Source: Welwitschia mirabilis (Eukaryota > Gnetophyta > Gnetopsida > Welwitschiales). From it: a stretch of DNA of 56,717 bases. Under the pieces are notes generated by a model. It was not told where the DNA came from, ran no database searches, and saw only the letters and a program-made list of their open reading frames with translations. The translations under genes and the position numbers were made by a program. Within the stretch, counting starts at the first letter, position 1. Each line of letters begins with the position of its first letter. This document shows, piece by piece, positions 1-12,487 of this stretch. The DNA is taken from positions 227,994,247 through 228,050,963 of the forward strand of contig JBOZIK010000001.1 of NCBI GenBank assembly GCA_051453625.1, written 5' to 3'.

Positions 1-1285
1 TATAGTCTCTTCTTACTTCATTGGGATTTAGAAAAGTTATGTTACTAATGATACTTATAGTCTTTGATTTGCCAACATGGTTTGTTGAAGGACATTTACT
101 AAGTTTTCAATGTTGGCATTTTTATTTTCTTGTAATTTTATAAGATTAACAATAGAGTTTTGAAGTGAATCATCTTGATGTTGAAAATTTGATGGACTTG
201 ATTGAAATTTTGAATTCTTCAATTAATTTTTAAAAGGTTGAAAACTGTTTTGAAAATTTTTCAACTTGCTGTCAAAGGTTTTTTTATTCAACCTAGGTTG
301 TACCTAATTTCAATTTCTAAAGTTTGAAAATATTTAATTGAAAGAACGTCTTCACATATTTTCTCTTTGTATTTTAACAATAGTGGATAATCCTTGGTAA
401 CGTGATAATTGTCCTCACATAAGTCACATTTTGAAACAACATTCTTCTTAGTTGCTAATTTGGCATCTAAAATCATTTCAGTATACTTCTCCTGGATTAT
501 TATGAAATCTTTAGTCAGATTTTCAAGGTTGTCTTTCACCTCCTTTTCTTGTTTAATTTCTTTCAAATCCTTGATAAGTTTTCCTATAGTGAAGTTTTCT
601 TTTGATGTTGGCCAAGTTTAGCTAACCTCCACAAGTTCTTCTAATGTTTTTTATGCATTGTTTAATGTGAGGTTCATAAGGTTTCCACCATAAAAGAAGT
701 CTATAAGTTATTTTGTTTCATGGTTTAGTATACTATAAAAGTAGTTAACTAGTTCTTCTTATGTAAAAGCATTCACTGGATTAGAGTGAGTGGTGATGAA
801 AAAGCATTCATATGTTAAAGCATAATCCTCATTCAATTATTGTTGAAAATTTGTTACTTTCTTATTTCCTTTTCTAATGATTACTTTACTCATAAACCTT
901 TTAATAAAGGCTGATTGAACTTGATTCCACAATTTTAAAATTTTGAGGGGTATAGTTTTTAACCAAGGTTTTGCTCTTTCCTTTAATGTCCTGGGAAAAA
1001 TAATCATGTATGTTGATTACTAATCCTTTTCTTTCCATTTCCTAAGGTAAGAACTAATTGTTCTATGTCAGCGATGTGTTAGATGGAGTCCTCATGATGT
1101 TCACCATTAAAGATTATATAGGAATTTAGGTTCTTTAACTCAACATTATCTCTTGATAATAAATTGAAAGGAGTTTTAATTTCTCATTTCTTATTTGTTA
1201 GTAATGCCCTAAGGGTAAGGTTTGAATTAGGACTAGAGATTAAAGATCCTATGGCTTACTTTTACTTTTGTGCAGTGCTTGACAT
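1..1285 (-). pseudogene. G1 element: Ty3/Gypsy gag remnant (Athila/Tat type)
   Basis: Read on the minus strand from an ATG at 1285 to the window edge, one frame gives a recognisable plant Gypsy capsid polyprotein with about ten in-frame stops. Landmarks in order: a segment with NGEHHEDS near 1085-1110, FPRTLKERAKPWLKTIP near 950-1000, AFIKRFMSK near 890-920, LIDFFYGGNLMN near 665-705, and a zinc-knuckle remnant CDLCEDNYH at about 405-430 whose last Cys position reads Tyr. A Gln/Asn-rich tail follows (1-290). Gag coats the retrotransposon RNA in cytoplasmic particles. Protease and pol would lie beyond the left edge. Most stops are TAA or TAG where relatives have Gln, so the gene is dead. The Athila/Tat assignment rests on the gag pattern and the Asp-type primer-binding site; the exact clade is inferred. 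Confidence 0.85.
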
Positions 1286-1529
1286 TATAAAATTATTATC
1301 TTCTACAAAATTTTCTTGAACAAGATTGGATTCAGAAAAAAATTAATTCAAAAGAAATATTGTATGCACTTGGAGATTTTTTTTCTGATTCAATTTCGAA
1401 GTCTACCAGTCCTTTTTTGATGTTCTTCTTTATTAATAGATTTTTTCTTTGATATTTCTGTCCTAGGATGACCATGTCATGGCACCTTGCAAATAGAAAA
1501 CAATAGAAAATCAAATAAAAAATAACTAA

Positions 1530-1875
1530 AAGTCATCTTAACTATCATGGGATAATAGAGGGAATAACAAACACAAAAAGTAGAAAACAGAAATTTAGCA
1601 AAGCATAAGTCGAAAGATAAAATTATAGACTGTTGTCCTTCTGATCATGTGAATGACATAGAAGATGATGAAAACTAACTAATACAAAAATATAATCAGA
1701 AATTCAAAAATATAAGGCTAAAAATAGAATGACCATTGTCCACGTTATTATGGGGACAACATATAAGATGACAACTTTTTTAATTGTAAAAATTGAAAGA
1801 AAACTTAGAAAACTCATAGATAGAAATTAAGATTGTCATTTCCAATGTCATGGGGATGATAGAGAGGATAACAAC
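1530..1875. repeat. Hairpin-motif repeats in the G1 leader
   Basis: The untranslated leader between the primer-binding site and gag carries four degenerate copies of a motif of about 40 bp, starting near 1532, 1633, 1735 and 1833. Each has a left arm like GTCATCC, a middle close to TCATGGGGATGAC, and a right GGGATGACA-like arm. The arms are reverse complements, so each copy can fold into a short hairpin. The same motif recurs in the adjoining LTR copies. The rest of 1286-2023 shows no coding potential. Confidence 0.7.
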
Positions 1876-2023
1876 TGATATTACAAACCATAAAAAACTA
1901 AAAAATATGAATAGAAAACCTATGATTCCTATTCAAGAATACAATGTTACTCTAGATAAATAATTAAATAGAAATCTAATTTACTCACTGGAATGACAAT
2001 AATTCTCATACTCCTCAGCATCC

Positions 2024-2043
2024 TTTCTCAGCAATGGTGCCAA
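2024..2043 (-). other. G1 primer-binding site (tRNA-Asp type)
   Basis: The minus strand reads TTGGCACCATTGCTGAGAAA three bases inside the LTR end. This matches the tRNA-Asp-primed site typical of Athila/Tat elements apart from transitions, mostly at former CpG and other C positions. It fixes the element's orientation (minus) and the inner LTR boundary. Confidence 0.8.
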
Positions 2044-2045
2044 GA

Positions 2046-3185
2046 TGTTGTAATATGTATTTTTGTAACTTTTATCTTAATGAATTCTATTTAATCACAA
2101 ACATATATGACTTACAAAATACACACTCTAGTATGAATGGAAGTGATCCAAATGTCGTAACCCATTAAAGACTTATGAGAGAAGAATAAGGATTGATTTT
2201 CCAAAAGAATATGATAATTAAAATTAAATAACAATGCAAGAAATAAAGATGCAATGCAATGCGAGTGCAACTAAATCTAAATGCAATGTAAAATAAATCT
2301 AAACTACTCTCTTTAGCCTTAACAAAGGCTACCCTTAAGACCTATATCATGAAAGAAACTATTACTAGATCAAAGACAATATAAACCATAAGGAAGATCT
2401 AACAAAACTAAATTCACAAATAAAATAGAGTTTTGTATTAAAATAGAACTATCATCTGGGCTACAAATACAGCCGAGCCTCAATTGAGGATGCACAACCT
2501 TTTACCAAGGAAACATCTTTTTGCAACTCATGAGATGGATCTCCCACCCTTTAATCTCTTGTTATGAGATTGTCTGGTGCATCAAAGATGAATAGGAGAG
2601 TTAAAGGAGGGTCTTATTTATAGGGTTGAGAAGTGAAACTATCACATAAAAGATGCTACAAAATGCACTCAATTACAAGAAAGAAATCAATAAAACAGAT
2701 AAACATCAGCTGGTAGTTACAAGTATCATCCTGTCTATTGTGGGGATAACTAAGGTGACAATGGCTCAAACATTACATTCTTCATCCTACACGTCATGGG
2801 ATAATGAAGGGAATGACACCCTTATAAAAGAGGTGTCCCAGTTCTAGTCCATTCAACATCCTATTTTGGCATGTCCAGGGTTGTCATCCTAGCTATCATG
2901 GGGACGACAGTGGAGATGATAGTCCTCCTTAGTTTCTCAACTCAAGATAAATTAGCTCTAGCATTAATGATCTTCTTTAAAAGCAATGAGCATCAAAAAG
3001 TACCTAAAATTCCTATATATATGCAAAGATTTACATATTTTAGTGATCATACATTAGCTCTTCAAAATCCTCAGATTTGCATCTAAACCTATATAAAAGT
3101 CCTACAAAATAGCTCATAACACCCCATCAAATACATACAATTTGGTAGCTCATCATACTTCAACCTTATCAAAGCACTTAATAAC
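2046..3185 (-). mobile_element. G1 5' LTR
   Basis: On the plus strand the LTR begins TGTTGTAATATG at 2046, three bases outside the primer-binding site. The outer end is taken where similarity to the second copy (3601-4335) fades, about 3155-3185. It contains three more copies of the hairpin motif (near 2723, 2780 and 2880). Two short open frames inside it (2653-2847 and 2871-3086) run straight through the hairpin repeats and are not genes. Confidence 0.75.
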
Positions 3186-3319
3186 CTTAACTTCTTAACC
3201 TCAATAAAAAGACATCATAACTCTAAGAGATATATTAACTAATTTAATAATTAATTATATGTTTCTATTTGTGTAAATATTTGTTTTATGTTAAAACTTT
3301 AAATCAGAACCTTTCAAAA

Positions 3320-3500
3320 AGATGAACATGATAAGAGGTGGATAAAAAAATGTAGGATGAAATAAACTAATTTAAAAAGAATGAAGTATGGAAACTCATG
3401 CTAAGTCTTAAAGACCATAATGTTATAGGAATTAAATGGGTGTTCAAAAATAAATTGAATGAAATGTTTAAATTGGTAAAATTATAGAGTAAGGCTAATA
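3320..3500 (+). pseudogene. Copia reverse-transcriptase N-terminal scrap
   Basis: The plus strand encodes FKKNEVWKLMLSLKDHNVIG, followed directly by a KWVFKNKLNE stretch. This is the hallmark start of the Copia (Pseudoviridae-type) RT domain. Two in-frame stops sit at Gln-like positions and the reading ends at a 100-N gap. It has the opposite orientation to G1 and lies between two copies of the G1 LTR, so it is a separate truncated insertion. It is closer to the S1-type RT at 22.2 kb than to the Gypsy pol. Confidence 0.8.
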
Positions 3501-3600
3501 NNNNNNNNNNNNNNNNNNNNNNNNNNNNNNNNNNNNNNNNNNNNNNNNNNNNNNNNNNNNNNNNNNNNNNNNNNNNNNNNNNNNNNNNNNNNNNNNNNNN
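3501..3600. other. Assembly gap (100 N)
   Basis: A gap of exactly 100 N, the usual placeholder for unknown size. It separates the Copia scrap from the second, truncated G1-type LTR. Confidence 0.95.
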
Positions 3601-4335
3601 ATAGTCAAGCCTCAATGTAGGATGTACAACCCTTCACCAAGGGAACATCTTTTTGCAACTCTCAAAATGAATCTTTATCCCTTCAATTTCCTATCATAAG
3701 AATGGTGTTAATGAAGATGAACAAGAGAGTAGAAAGGAAGGGCTCTTATTTATAGGGTTGAAAAATAAAATCGACGCACAAAATGTGCTGCAAAATGCAC
3801 TTAATTATAGGAAAAAAATAGATGAAATGAACAAGGTCAACTAGTAGTTACAACTATCATCCTAGGTGTCATGGAGATGACTAAGGAGACGATGGCTTAA
3901 ATGTTACATTCATCATTCTCCATGTCATTGGGATGATCATTTGGATGACACCTTTTTAAGGATGACTCAACAGTTTTAGATCCGGTTCACATCAGCATTT
4001 CCATGTGGAATCTATAGTGCTATCATCTTGTTTTTTGTGGGGATGACAAAGGGGATGATAGTCCTCTTTATCTTTTTAATTGAAAAGAAGTCTTCCTTTT
4101 GCATCAGTGATTTTCCTTCAAAGCCATATGTATCAAAATGTGCCTTAAATGCTTCTAATCATGCCACGAATTACACATTTCTGAGATCTTTTATTAATTC
4201 TATATAATCCTTAAAATTGAATCTAAACATGTATAAATGTCATGTAAAATAGCTCATAAAAATCCATCAAATACATACAATTTGGCAGTTCATCTTCTCA
4301 CAGCAACATCTATACTTCTCACATGACTTAATAAG
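3601..4335 (-). mobile_element. Second partial copy of the G1-family LTR
   Basis: The sequence aligns by eye with 2463-3185: shared GCCTCAAT..GGATG..ACAACC, the run AACATCTTTTTGCAACTC, and the end block CATCAAATACATACAATTTGG. It is in the same orientation as the first copy and carries three hairpin motifs (near 3853, 3910 and 4020). The left part is lost in the gap. It is either a solo LTR or the LTR of a second element of the same family. Confidence 0.75.
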
Positions 4336-5769
4336 TCACCATCACAAGAATACGTATTTGGGAATATCAAAACATATCACCCTATTAATTTGGTAAAAGT
4401 TTAAATAGTTATTAAATATTCTCATATTTCATTTCCATCCTAGAAGGTAAATCGGCCTCTAACATTTCTATGTTAAAGAAGATTGTTAATTTAAAAGTAA
4501 TTTATGAAATAAAATCTTAATAGATGATGTTAAAATTGGATTTCTCATCTTACTACCATGTCATTATTCTTAAAACTCTTTATCATGTTATTATTCTTAA
4601 AACTATTTAAAGCATTATATTATTTTGCTTGATTACATCATATTTTAAAAATAATTATTAGTAATTTTATATTTTTAAAGTACTTCAAAAAATAAGTTTT
4701 TAATTTTTTTTGAATTTCTTTTAAATAAGGAAGGAATTATTTATTTTAAATAAAATGGTAAAAGTTTTTATAGAATAGTAATGGTAAATACGATAATGTA
4801 TTTGATGCCTCAATTATCTTTATTTATCTTCTACATGAAGATTTATTTTTTTAATGAGAAAGATTAAAGGTAATTTCTATCATCATTTTTAATTTTATTA
4901 ACTATTAAAAATAGAGATTTATAATAAGATATAAGATAAAGAGAAAGGGCAGAGGAAGAAAATTTAATTAGTTGTATTCCTTATGATCAGATAATATTAA
5001 AATCTTTCATCTTATAAGCTCTTATAAATTTCATTTAAAAGGTTATTTCACATTTCTTTTAAGACTTGTTTATCTTAAATATGGATAATAAAATATTTAT
5101 CACAGGATTGTCTAAGCATAAAATTATATTTGTTAAATTAATTGTAAGAAATATTAAAATAAGATATTTTATTACTTATAAAATTTATGGTTAATCCTAA
5201 ATTCTATTAGTTTATCTTCTAATGATTTTTTAAAGTTTACCATGTGATTGAGGAAAAACTTAAAACTTTTAGTGATTGGACATTTCCATAAAAGTATAGC
5301 TAAGAAAATAATTTAAACAAATAATTTAATTATGCCTAAGATCTTAGAACGTGTCAAGTAGGGAATCTAAAAGTTCAAACCTATGGCCTTCTTAAAATAG
5401 GACAATTGTTTTATCAATTAGAATATAACCCCCTAAGTAATATTTACTTTTTTTTTAATATTCTAGGGAAGATTTTAGACTTAGAACTTTTAGTGATCAT
5501 ACCTCTTCCTTAAAAATAAAAGTATCCAACCAGTATGCTTTTATACACATAATCATATAAATAGAGGATAAGTGTCCCATTAATTAAACTATTATATTTT
5601 ATTTTTTTTAAAGCTTAATTGGTTTATTTTTAAAAACTAAAATAGAGCTATATTTTCAAAAGTATATGGTGTACTTGATAATAAATTAAAATGCATAACA
5701 GTAGATTATATAGTATTTAGATGAGTGATAAAGTCATGTAACTATCTTATATTTTAAACTAGGTAAGTA
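4336..5769. other. AT-rich stretch with no recognised feature
   Basis: I see no open frame of note, no TE domain and no repeat shared with the rest of the window. It is probably decayed intergenic or TE sequence. Confidence 0.5.
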
Positions 5770-7220
5770 CCTGGTATCATTCTCTCCACAAGGACGAATG
5801 TGGTCATCTTATAAAAGTTAGTACATAAACAATTTTAAATGAAAGGAAAATAGTAGAATTTAAAATCCAAAGTGTGATTAAAGGGGAAAGATTCTAATGA
5901 GAAAATAATATCAAATGAACACTATAATCTAAAATAAGTTATTTGTACAAAAAACTTTCATTCAAGAATGTGTGGTAATTATTTAAGTGAAATCTTACCT
6001 TAGCTAAGTTATTTACATCTAGATTATCATCACATAATTTCAACTACCACATAAGTATTGGTGAAATCCTTCATGTTACTTAGTGTATCTTTAGTTCAAA
6101 TATGATCATGGCAAGTAGAAAGTTATGCTTAAGAACCATCAAATACTTGCAACTAGTAGTTAAGTTAAAGCATAAGAATTTACTCAATGAAATATAGTTG
6201 ACATTAAACAAATTTAATTAAGGATTTAAAGTGTCAAATAAATTACTACTCTAAATCAAAAAGAAAAGCTATAGTTTTATTAACATAAAGAGTAATTACC
6301 TTACATTTCAAAAAATAAGAAACATAAAGTTTAGACTTCTCGAGTTAGCCTTGAGACTAAGCCATTCCAAATGGAACTTAGCAAAACATCTTGAATAAGA
6401 TTGACCCTAAAGTATAGGAGAGCTTTCACCACTAAATATTTTCCTCCACAGTGAGGGTTTTTAAGGCCATTTTATAGGTAAAGCTAAAGAGGGGAATAGT
6501 TAGATTTCTTGGTTCATAATAGTAAGTAAGGTGAATAGACTCTATCTTGCAACATTAAGTAGATCCTTCATCATTTAGCATTAGGTGGGTAATATTCTAT
6601 CCTATAGTATTAGGTAGAATCATTTTCATTTAGCATTGGATGGAAAAGATTTTATCTTGTAGTATTAGGCAAAATCTTTTCAATGTAGTGTTCAGTGAAA
6701 AACTATCATAATCATTTCAACATGTGACCTTGAGTCGAGATGCTTTTAACTAATACTACTACCATGTGTACTAATATTACTATCATATCCTACTATCACT
6801 TATTCTTATCACTTTATTGCCATATTAGTACTACATGTCTACCACATCAATTTCATCTATCTATCATGTTAGTGCCATGTGTCTTTGAAGATCATAGCTA
6901 ACTAAAACATAATAATGCCCATAACTACATTCCAGGTGTAACTTCATGATATCTCTAGCAAGTTATTTTGAAGTTGATTTATTTACAAGAATAATTATCA
7001 TCATATAAGTCCAATGGCACCTTTATCACTTTCTATTAAATTAGCTTCACATTATGCATGATGCTTCATTATGCCATTAAGTTCCTAGGTTTATCATGGA
7101 AAAGTGCATAACTTCATAATTTATGATAAAACAAAGGAAATACATAATTTTATAATAAAAAAGATTACAAATTAACCTAAAATACTTTATCTAAATGTTA
7201 AATTTTACATGTTAACATAG
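5770..7220 (-). mobile_element. Repeat A: probable G2 3' LTR
   Basis: This block aligns with 35,745-37,720. Shared landmarks are CACAAGGACGAATGTGG against CACAAGGATGAATGTGA, AATCCAAAGTGTGATTAAA, and TGCATGATGCTTCATTATG. Both copies have the same orientation and flank the G2 pol and gag, which makes them the likely LTR pair. Exact termini and target duplications were not found, and a short AT-rich tail (7221-8602) separates this copy from the T1 insertion. The copy contains a tandem repeat of about 57 bp. Confidence 0.6.
6538..6720. repeat. ~57-bp tandem repeat in repeat A
   Basis: About three degenerate units of the pattern TCTATC-TGTAGTATTAGG-AGAATC-TTCAT-ATTTAGCATTAGGTGG occur, starting near 6538, 6594 and 6650. 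The matching array in repeat B is at 37,015-37,175, so it predates the insertion of the element. Confidence 0.7.
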
Positions 7221-8602
7221 TCCAACCAAACTTTTGGTATATCCTTAGCCAAAAAAAACATGATAAAACGTGATGAACATGAAGACATTTTAAAGGAAAA
7301 TTATTGATATAAAAAAATAAAAAAAATTGTGTCAATTTTATGAATAAGGCATTAAAGTTAGGATTGTTTGGAAAACTTTATGAATGCCATACCCCCTAAT
7401 TAAAATTAAGTTATGTCCTTAAAGTTTTTAGATAAAAAGAATTAAAAATAAAATTTGAGAACAATCCTTAAAATTTGAGAAAATTTCTTCGAGATGATTC
7501 TTTTTTTTTGAAGTAAAAATGCAAAGCAATGCAACCTCTACTACGATGCAAAAGAAAAGAAAACTATCTAATAAAGACTCATAATTTTTAACTACCCATA
7601 ACTTAGACTTATTTTTCTTATATAAACATAAAGTGAAACATCAGTCTGTAATAAATATGTATATCTCATAACATTTTATTTTTGACAGAATTGTGATAAG
7701 GCTGAAATGAAAAAATGGAATATGATTGTGACTAAAATGAAAATGGTGATGAAATGGTGATGTGCATTAACATGGAAATGGAACTCAACTAAATAATCTA
7801 GAAGTAAAGAAGATAAATTTCCTAATTAAATAACTTTTTTTATTGAAACTTTTGTAAGTTGTAAAATTTATAATGAATCTTAATGCCAAATAAATAAAGT
7901 ATTAACTAAGCAAACTTATAAAAATTCAAGAACTAGTGATCAAATTCTAGGTACAACTATTAAAGAAAATAAAGCACATAAGGTATTTAATTCCCATCTT
8001 GTTATCATTCTAATTTCCTTTCTACCAACAAGATTAACCCTATTTTAAGATTTTAATCTTACAAAACATCTAGTATTATGACATTTTTCTTCCAAGAGAG
8101 TTAATCATGTCATTTTGTGAAGAATTCAGTGTCAAATTTCTAATGAGTGTTTATAGCCTCAATGCAATTAAATATGTCATAAGTAAATTGTTAAAGCTAT
8201 ATTGTCAGTAGGTCCTCATAGACTTAATGTAGTGAATTAAACATATTAGTACTGATTAAAGGTAAAATATACTTTTGAAGAAGAGATATATATTTGTTTC
8301 TTTTAAATTGTCTTTTCATACATTTTTATGCACATAGAGGATCATTGGTTCATTATCCTAGTTAAAAATTAATCTTATCCTCATGAATGCTTGAAAATAA
8401 AAATGGCATTCACATAGTAGATTTTACTATTTCATACTTTTATTTTTAATTAAAGACCTATGTAAATGTAACCTTAGTAGAATAACTCAAAATTAAGCAT
8501 TAGTTCTTCTCAAAATTCATGAGCATATCTATCTCTATTAAAACTTGGAATGATAAAAAGATCATTTATTAATGATTTGAATATTCAAGGCCATTAATCA
8601 AA
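7221..8602. other. G2 3' untranslated region, no recognised gene
   Basis: This lies between repeat A and the T1 insertion. Athila-type elements often have a long region after pol here, sometimes env-like, but I see no open frame and no membrane or env signature. The first codons next to T1 (8591-8602) continue the G2 pol frame into a TAA. Confidence 0.5.
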
Positions 8603-10313
8603 GTTAATGTAATGTCCTAATTTACATAACTAAAAGCTTGAAACTTTACAAATTCTTATGTTAAATATTTAATTCAACAATTATTAAATGAATCTAAAAG
8701 AAAACAAAAATTACATTCATAAGTAACTTTTGCAAGTAAAGAAGATAAATAACTTATATAATGTTTAAATACAAGAGAAAATATCCACTCCTTTATTTCT
8801 ATGATAATACAAGTATCATATTGGCATCATATGTCAAAGGTCAACCATAAGATATAATATATTACAAGTTACAAGTATTGATAAATCACTCCATTTTAAC
8901 AATTTCTTATGCACAACCTAGAAAAATCAACATTTCTAAATGCCCTTCTTGGTAATGCAAATTAGATTTTTCTATGCTCCACCCAATTACTTATTAAACA
9001 TAAACAGCATGGTGTGAGAAATGTAACCTTCATAGTTCCTAGTATTGTCCATGATTAGGTATGGAATGATAAGGGCTTCTCAAGTAAAAACAGAATAACA
9101 GGAATAAACTAGAAAAGACTAAGGCTCTATTTTAAGTTTTTATTCTTTTACTATTACTATATAATAGATTTCAGTAATCTAGTTGCACATAATCTAAAAG
9201 GGATAAATGGTAAATTGGTCATATTTTCCCTATTTATCTTGGAAGTTCAGTCCCATGGCCTAGGATTTCCTTTAGGAAGTATCACTCCCTAAAGTCTGAA
9301 CAGCTACTTACCCTAGCCACTTTTAGTTTTTTTATTTAAAAATCATTAGCCAAGATTAATAACTAAATAAGTCAAGTCAATAGCACATTATAAAACTTAG
9401 ACAATATGGGAAGGGTTGCGATATAAAGTACCTAAGATAATACTAACATGGGATATATGTAGTCTAAATGAAAATTCATCAATATGTAAGAATGAATTTA
9501 CAAGAAATACAAAAATATCATAATCATTCAATGTAGAGATTAATCAAGATGCAAATGATAGGTACCATGCAAGAAAATAAATGAAAAACTAAGAACCATA
9601 CAAGAATGACATGAAGACCATAAAAACCATATAAGAAATAATATGAAAGAACATAAACGATATAAGAAACAAATCAAAAAAACCATAAATCATACCTAAA
9701 ATAAAACAAAGATTTAAGAACTTTCAAAGATTCCAAGGCTTCAAGGTTCGATGGCTTATCAAGCTCTAAGGTTTAGTAGTGAATGCTTCTCAAGATACAA
9801 AATGGAAGAGGAGAGAAGAGTCTCATTTATAGATGAGGATGTGAAATGCAAAGGGTCATGAGAATATCAAAAGATACCAAAGGAGGATGGTCAATGTGGT
9901 GAAAGTTGGTAAAGATACCATAACCCCCATTATTCAATTCCTTGCCAAGCCACTGGGTACATTAGTATCATAATAATAAATAGCAATGCTCATCATGCAA
10001 TTATTATAATAACAAGTAATTTCCAAAAATCATATTTAAACTATTTTTTATTTAAATAGATATAACTAAAATAGTTACAAAAATTTAACCCTAAGAATCA
10101 TAACTAGTCATAAGAATTTTTGACAAAGGCATATTATAACTACTATAAAATGTGAGAAATTATTACATAAAATATCATAATAAAAATTACACCACTAGAA
10201 ATCTTAAAATAAATACATGCAATAATTTAACTAGTTTGAAGCTCTATAAATAGAAATTTATTTTAATTAAACCTTTAGACTAAGTTCTAAGCCTTGAAAG
10301 TTTGGACATGATA
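8603..10313 (-). mobile_element. T1 element 3' LTR (Tekay/Del-like), with left target duplication
   Basis: GTTAA at 8603-8607 is the left target duplication and is repeated at 30,405-30,409. The LTR runs from TGTAATGTCC (8608) to GGACATGATA (10313), 1,706 bp. The other LTR, once the S1 insertion is set aside, is 638 + 1,072 = 1,710 bp and aligns along its length (for example AAGCTTGAAACTTTACAAAT against AAGGTTTAAACTTTTACAAA). Orientation is fixed by the polypurine tract at 10,314 and the primer-binding site at 14,749. It is non-coding. Confidence 0.85.
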
Positions 10314-10352
10314 TTACTTCACCCTTAAGAGGTTTTATCCTCGAAACTTGAG
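10314..10352 (-). other. T1 polypurine tract and end of internal region
   Basis: The minus strand reads TTTCGAGGATAAAACCTCTT then AAGGGTGAAGTAA directly before the LTR. Tekay/Del chromoviruses characteristically end with a TTTCGAGGACGAAA-like phrase and a purine run just before the 3' LTR. That phrase is the main basis for the lineage call. Confidence 0.75.
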
Positions 10353-12487
10353 TATGATACATCTATGTTATATTTTTTAAGTAGCTTTTCTTTCTAATTT
10401 ACTATATCACATAATCCTTTTCTATCTTTTCCATTATATATTATTCATTATATTTTCTTTATACTATCTTCTATGCTTATAAGCTTATTTCCTATCTTAG
10501 TTTTCCAATGTCCACTACTTAGACCAATGCAAAAATCATAACTAAGTGGCTCCCATTTTAAGCCCACTTATTTTACATTATTTATAATCATGTATATTGA
10601 AGAAAAGTATATTACTCTTTTAATGAAATCTCCTTATATCGTTTTATACTATATTATAGTTCTATACTATATTATACTTATTTTATTATTTTTATGAAAA
10701 AAAAAAGCAGGAGGATATGAACCCATGAGCTCTTATTAACTTATAACTTAACCACTACTCTATGGCACTAAAATATCCTTTCTAACTATGCTAATATCTT
10801 ATTTGTTATGTTATTATATTAAAAAAAATATTTTTAAAACTCTTTCAGATATTCATTGATCTTGTTTTCACATTTTTAAAAGGGTTTTATGCATGGTGGG
10901 TAACTATCCATCATGTAGGCTTCGTGTTAACAAGGGCCTCTTTCCTCATCCAACATCGTCCTTTTTTTCCCCAAAGGTTCGATTCAACATTATTCTTCAA
11001 TGTTGCTCTCCCATTTGCTCACAGCATTAACATTGATTAATTTCTAATGAAGTAATGCCAGGTACTTTAGACCAAGACTAAAGTGTTCTTATTTAGATCA
11101 TTATCATTTATTTTATTACAGGGGTCTATTATTTACTCTTTATTGATTTCAAGTTTTATTTGAGTTCAAGTGATGTACCTAATGGATTGTAGCACAGAAA
11201 GATTTTTTACAAATATGCTAATAGGCAGAGCATTTATATTAAGATTTTCCAACTCAAATGTATTATCAAGCAAGATAGTTATCATCTAAGGGACTGACAA
11301 GAGATCATATTCATTAGAATATGTGCAGAGACTTATCTTGAGAGGAGGATCGAGCATCTAGGTAGAACTCTAATGGATTTCATCCAAAGCCAAACACCGT
11401 TCCTTTTGTATTTTCCTGTTTCTACCTATACTTCCTTTTATTATTATTCTTCCTTTTGTATTTTCCTATTTCTACCTATGTTTCCTTTTCATTTAGATGT
11501 ATTATTTATTATTGTTCTTCCTTTTATTTGAGTGCAAATTTAAGATGTTGAGAAAAAGTAAGTAATGCATCATAAAATAATGTATTCATGTTTCTTATTT
11601 TCTAGTTCTAGTATGTCCTTATAAACCTAATGTTTTCTAGCATTCTAACTTGAGGATTTTTTCCCCCATTTACTATAGTATTGTATTGATTTTCTTATCC
11701 TCATAGTGCTAAACAAGGAAAAAGGTGCTTACTAGAGGATAGACTTAAGTAGTTTGATTTATCAAATGATGATGTTCTTAAGGGAAAAACTAAGAGATAA
11801 ATGGAGAGTTAACACTTTAAGATAAATAGCAAGAATGTTCTAATGTGGTAGGAAAAAACAAAGTGTAAGCAAGATCGACAAATATAGTAGATGGATAGTA
11901 TGTTTGAAATTCCAAATCCACCTAATAATCTCCTCAAAATGTTTTTTAATTTTTTTTAAAACTTTTTTCTTCCAATAAGTGCAACAATTGGTGCTTTCTT
12001 CATGTTTGAAAATCGCAAGGGCCTACCCTCATTGATACCCTACTATGAAATACTAGATGCATTTAAAGAAAGTGATTACAAAAACTTTTAGATGAGCTTA
12101 TGACAGAGAGGTGCATATCCATGTCATGTTTCTTAGCATGTACCTATGTACTCTAGATGCTAGTAGCTTAATTTCATAAATCACTTTAGTAGTTTTTAGG
12201 GGAAAATTAGAACTCAATTTATTTATTTTCAATGATAAGATGCTAGATACCTCTTTGTTTTATGTTTTCTGTATGCATTTTCCTATGATATAATTGATTC
12301 CTCATGTTACAAAGGATCTATTTCAATATGTGAAGCTATTTACAAGCAGTGTTGTATTTCTTGATTTTTTATTAGACTAATGAAATCCATGTTATTAACA
12401 AATACTAACAAGAATATCAATTCATATGAACTATTAGGTTTATCCTTTAATTATCGAGACAAATTACTATAGGCTTGATATTGTTTT
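10353..12487. other. T1 internal region without recognisable gag or pol
   Basis: A chromovirus should encode pol on the minus strand here. I find no RT, RNase H, integrase or chromodomain signature on either strand. The part at 10,870-11,420 is less AT-rich than its surroundings. A near-duplicate block of about 60 bp (TTCCTTTTGTATTTTCCT, then TTTCTACCTAT) occurs twice between 11,400 and 11,490. The region ends in a 468-N gap. Confidence 0.5.

Noticed and set aside
409-621. Plus-strand 70-aa frame
   Set aside because: Antisense to the zinc-knuckle part of the G1 gag.
2653-3086. Two plus-strand open frames (64 and 71 aa)
   Set aside because: They lie inside the G1 LTR and consist of the hairpin repeats. 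The second LTR copy does not keep the frames.
6760-6900. CRISPR-like or satellite array (repeated CTACTACCATGTGT...ACATGT)
   Set aside because: Spacing is irregular and matches are short; these are simple AT/CAT-rich words within repeat A.
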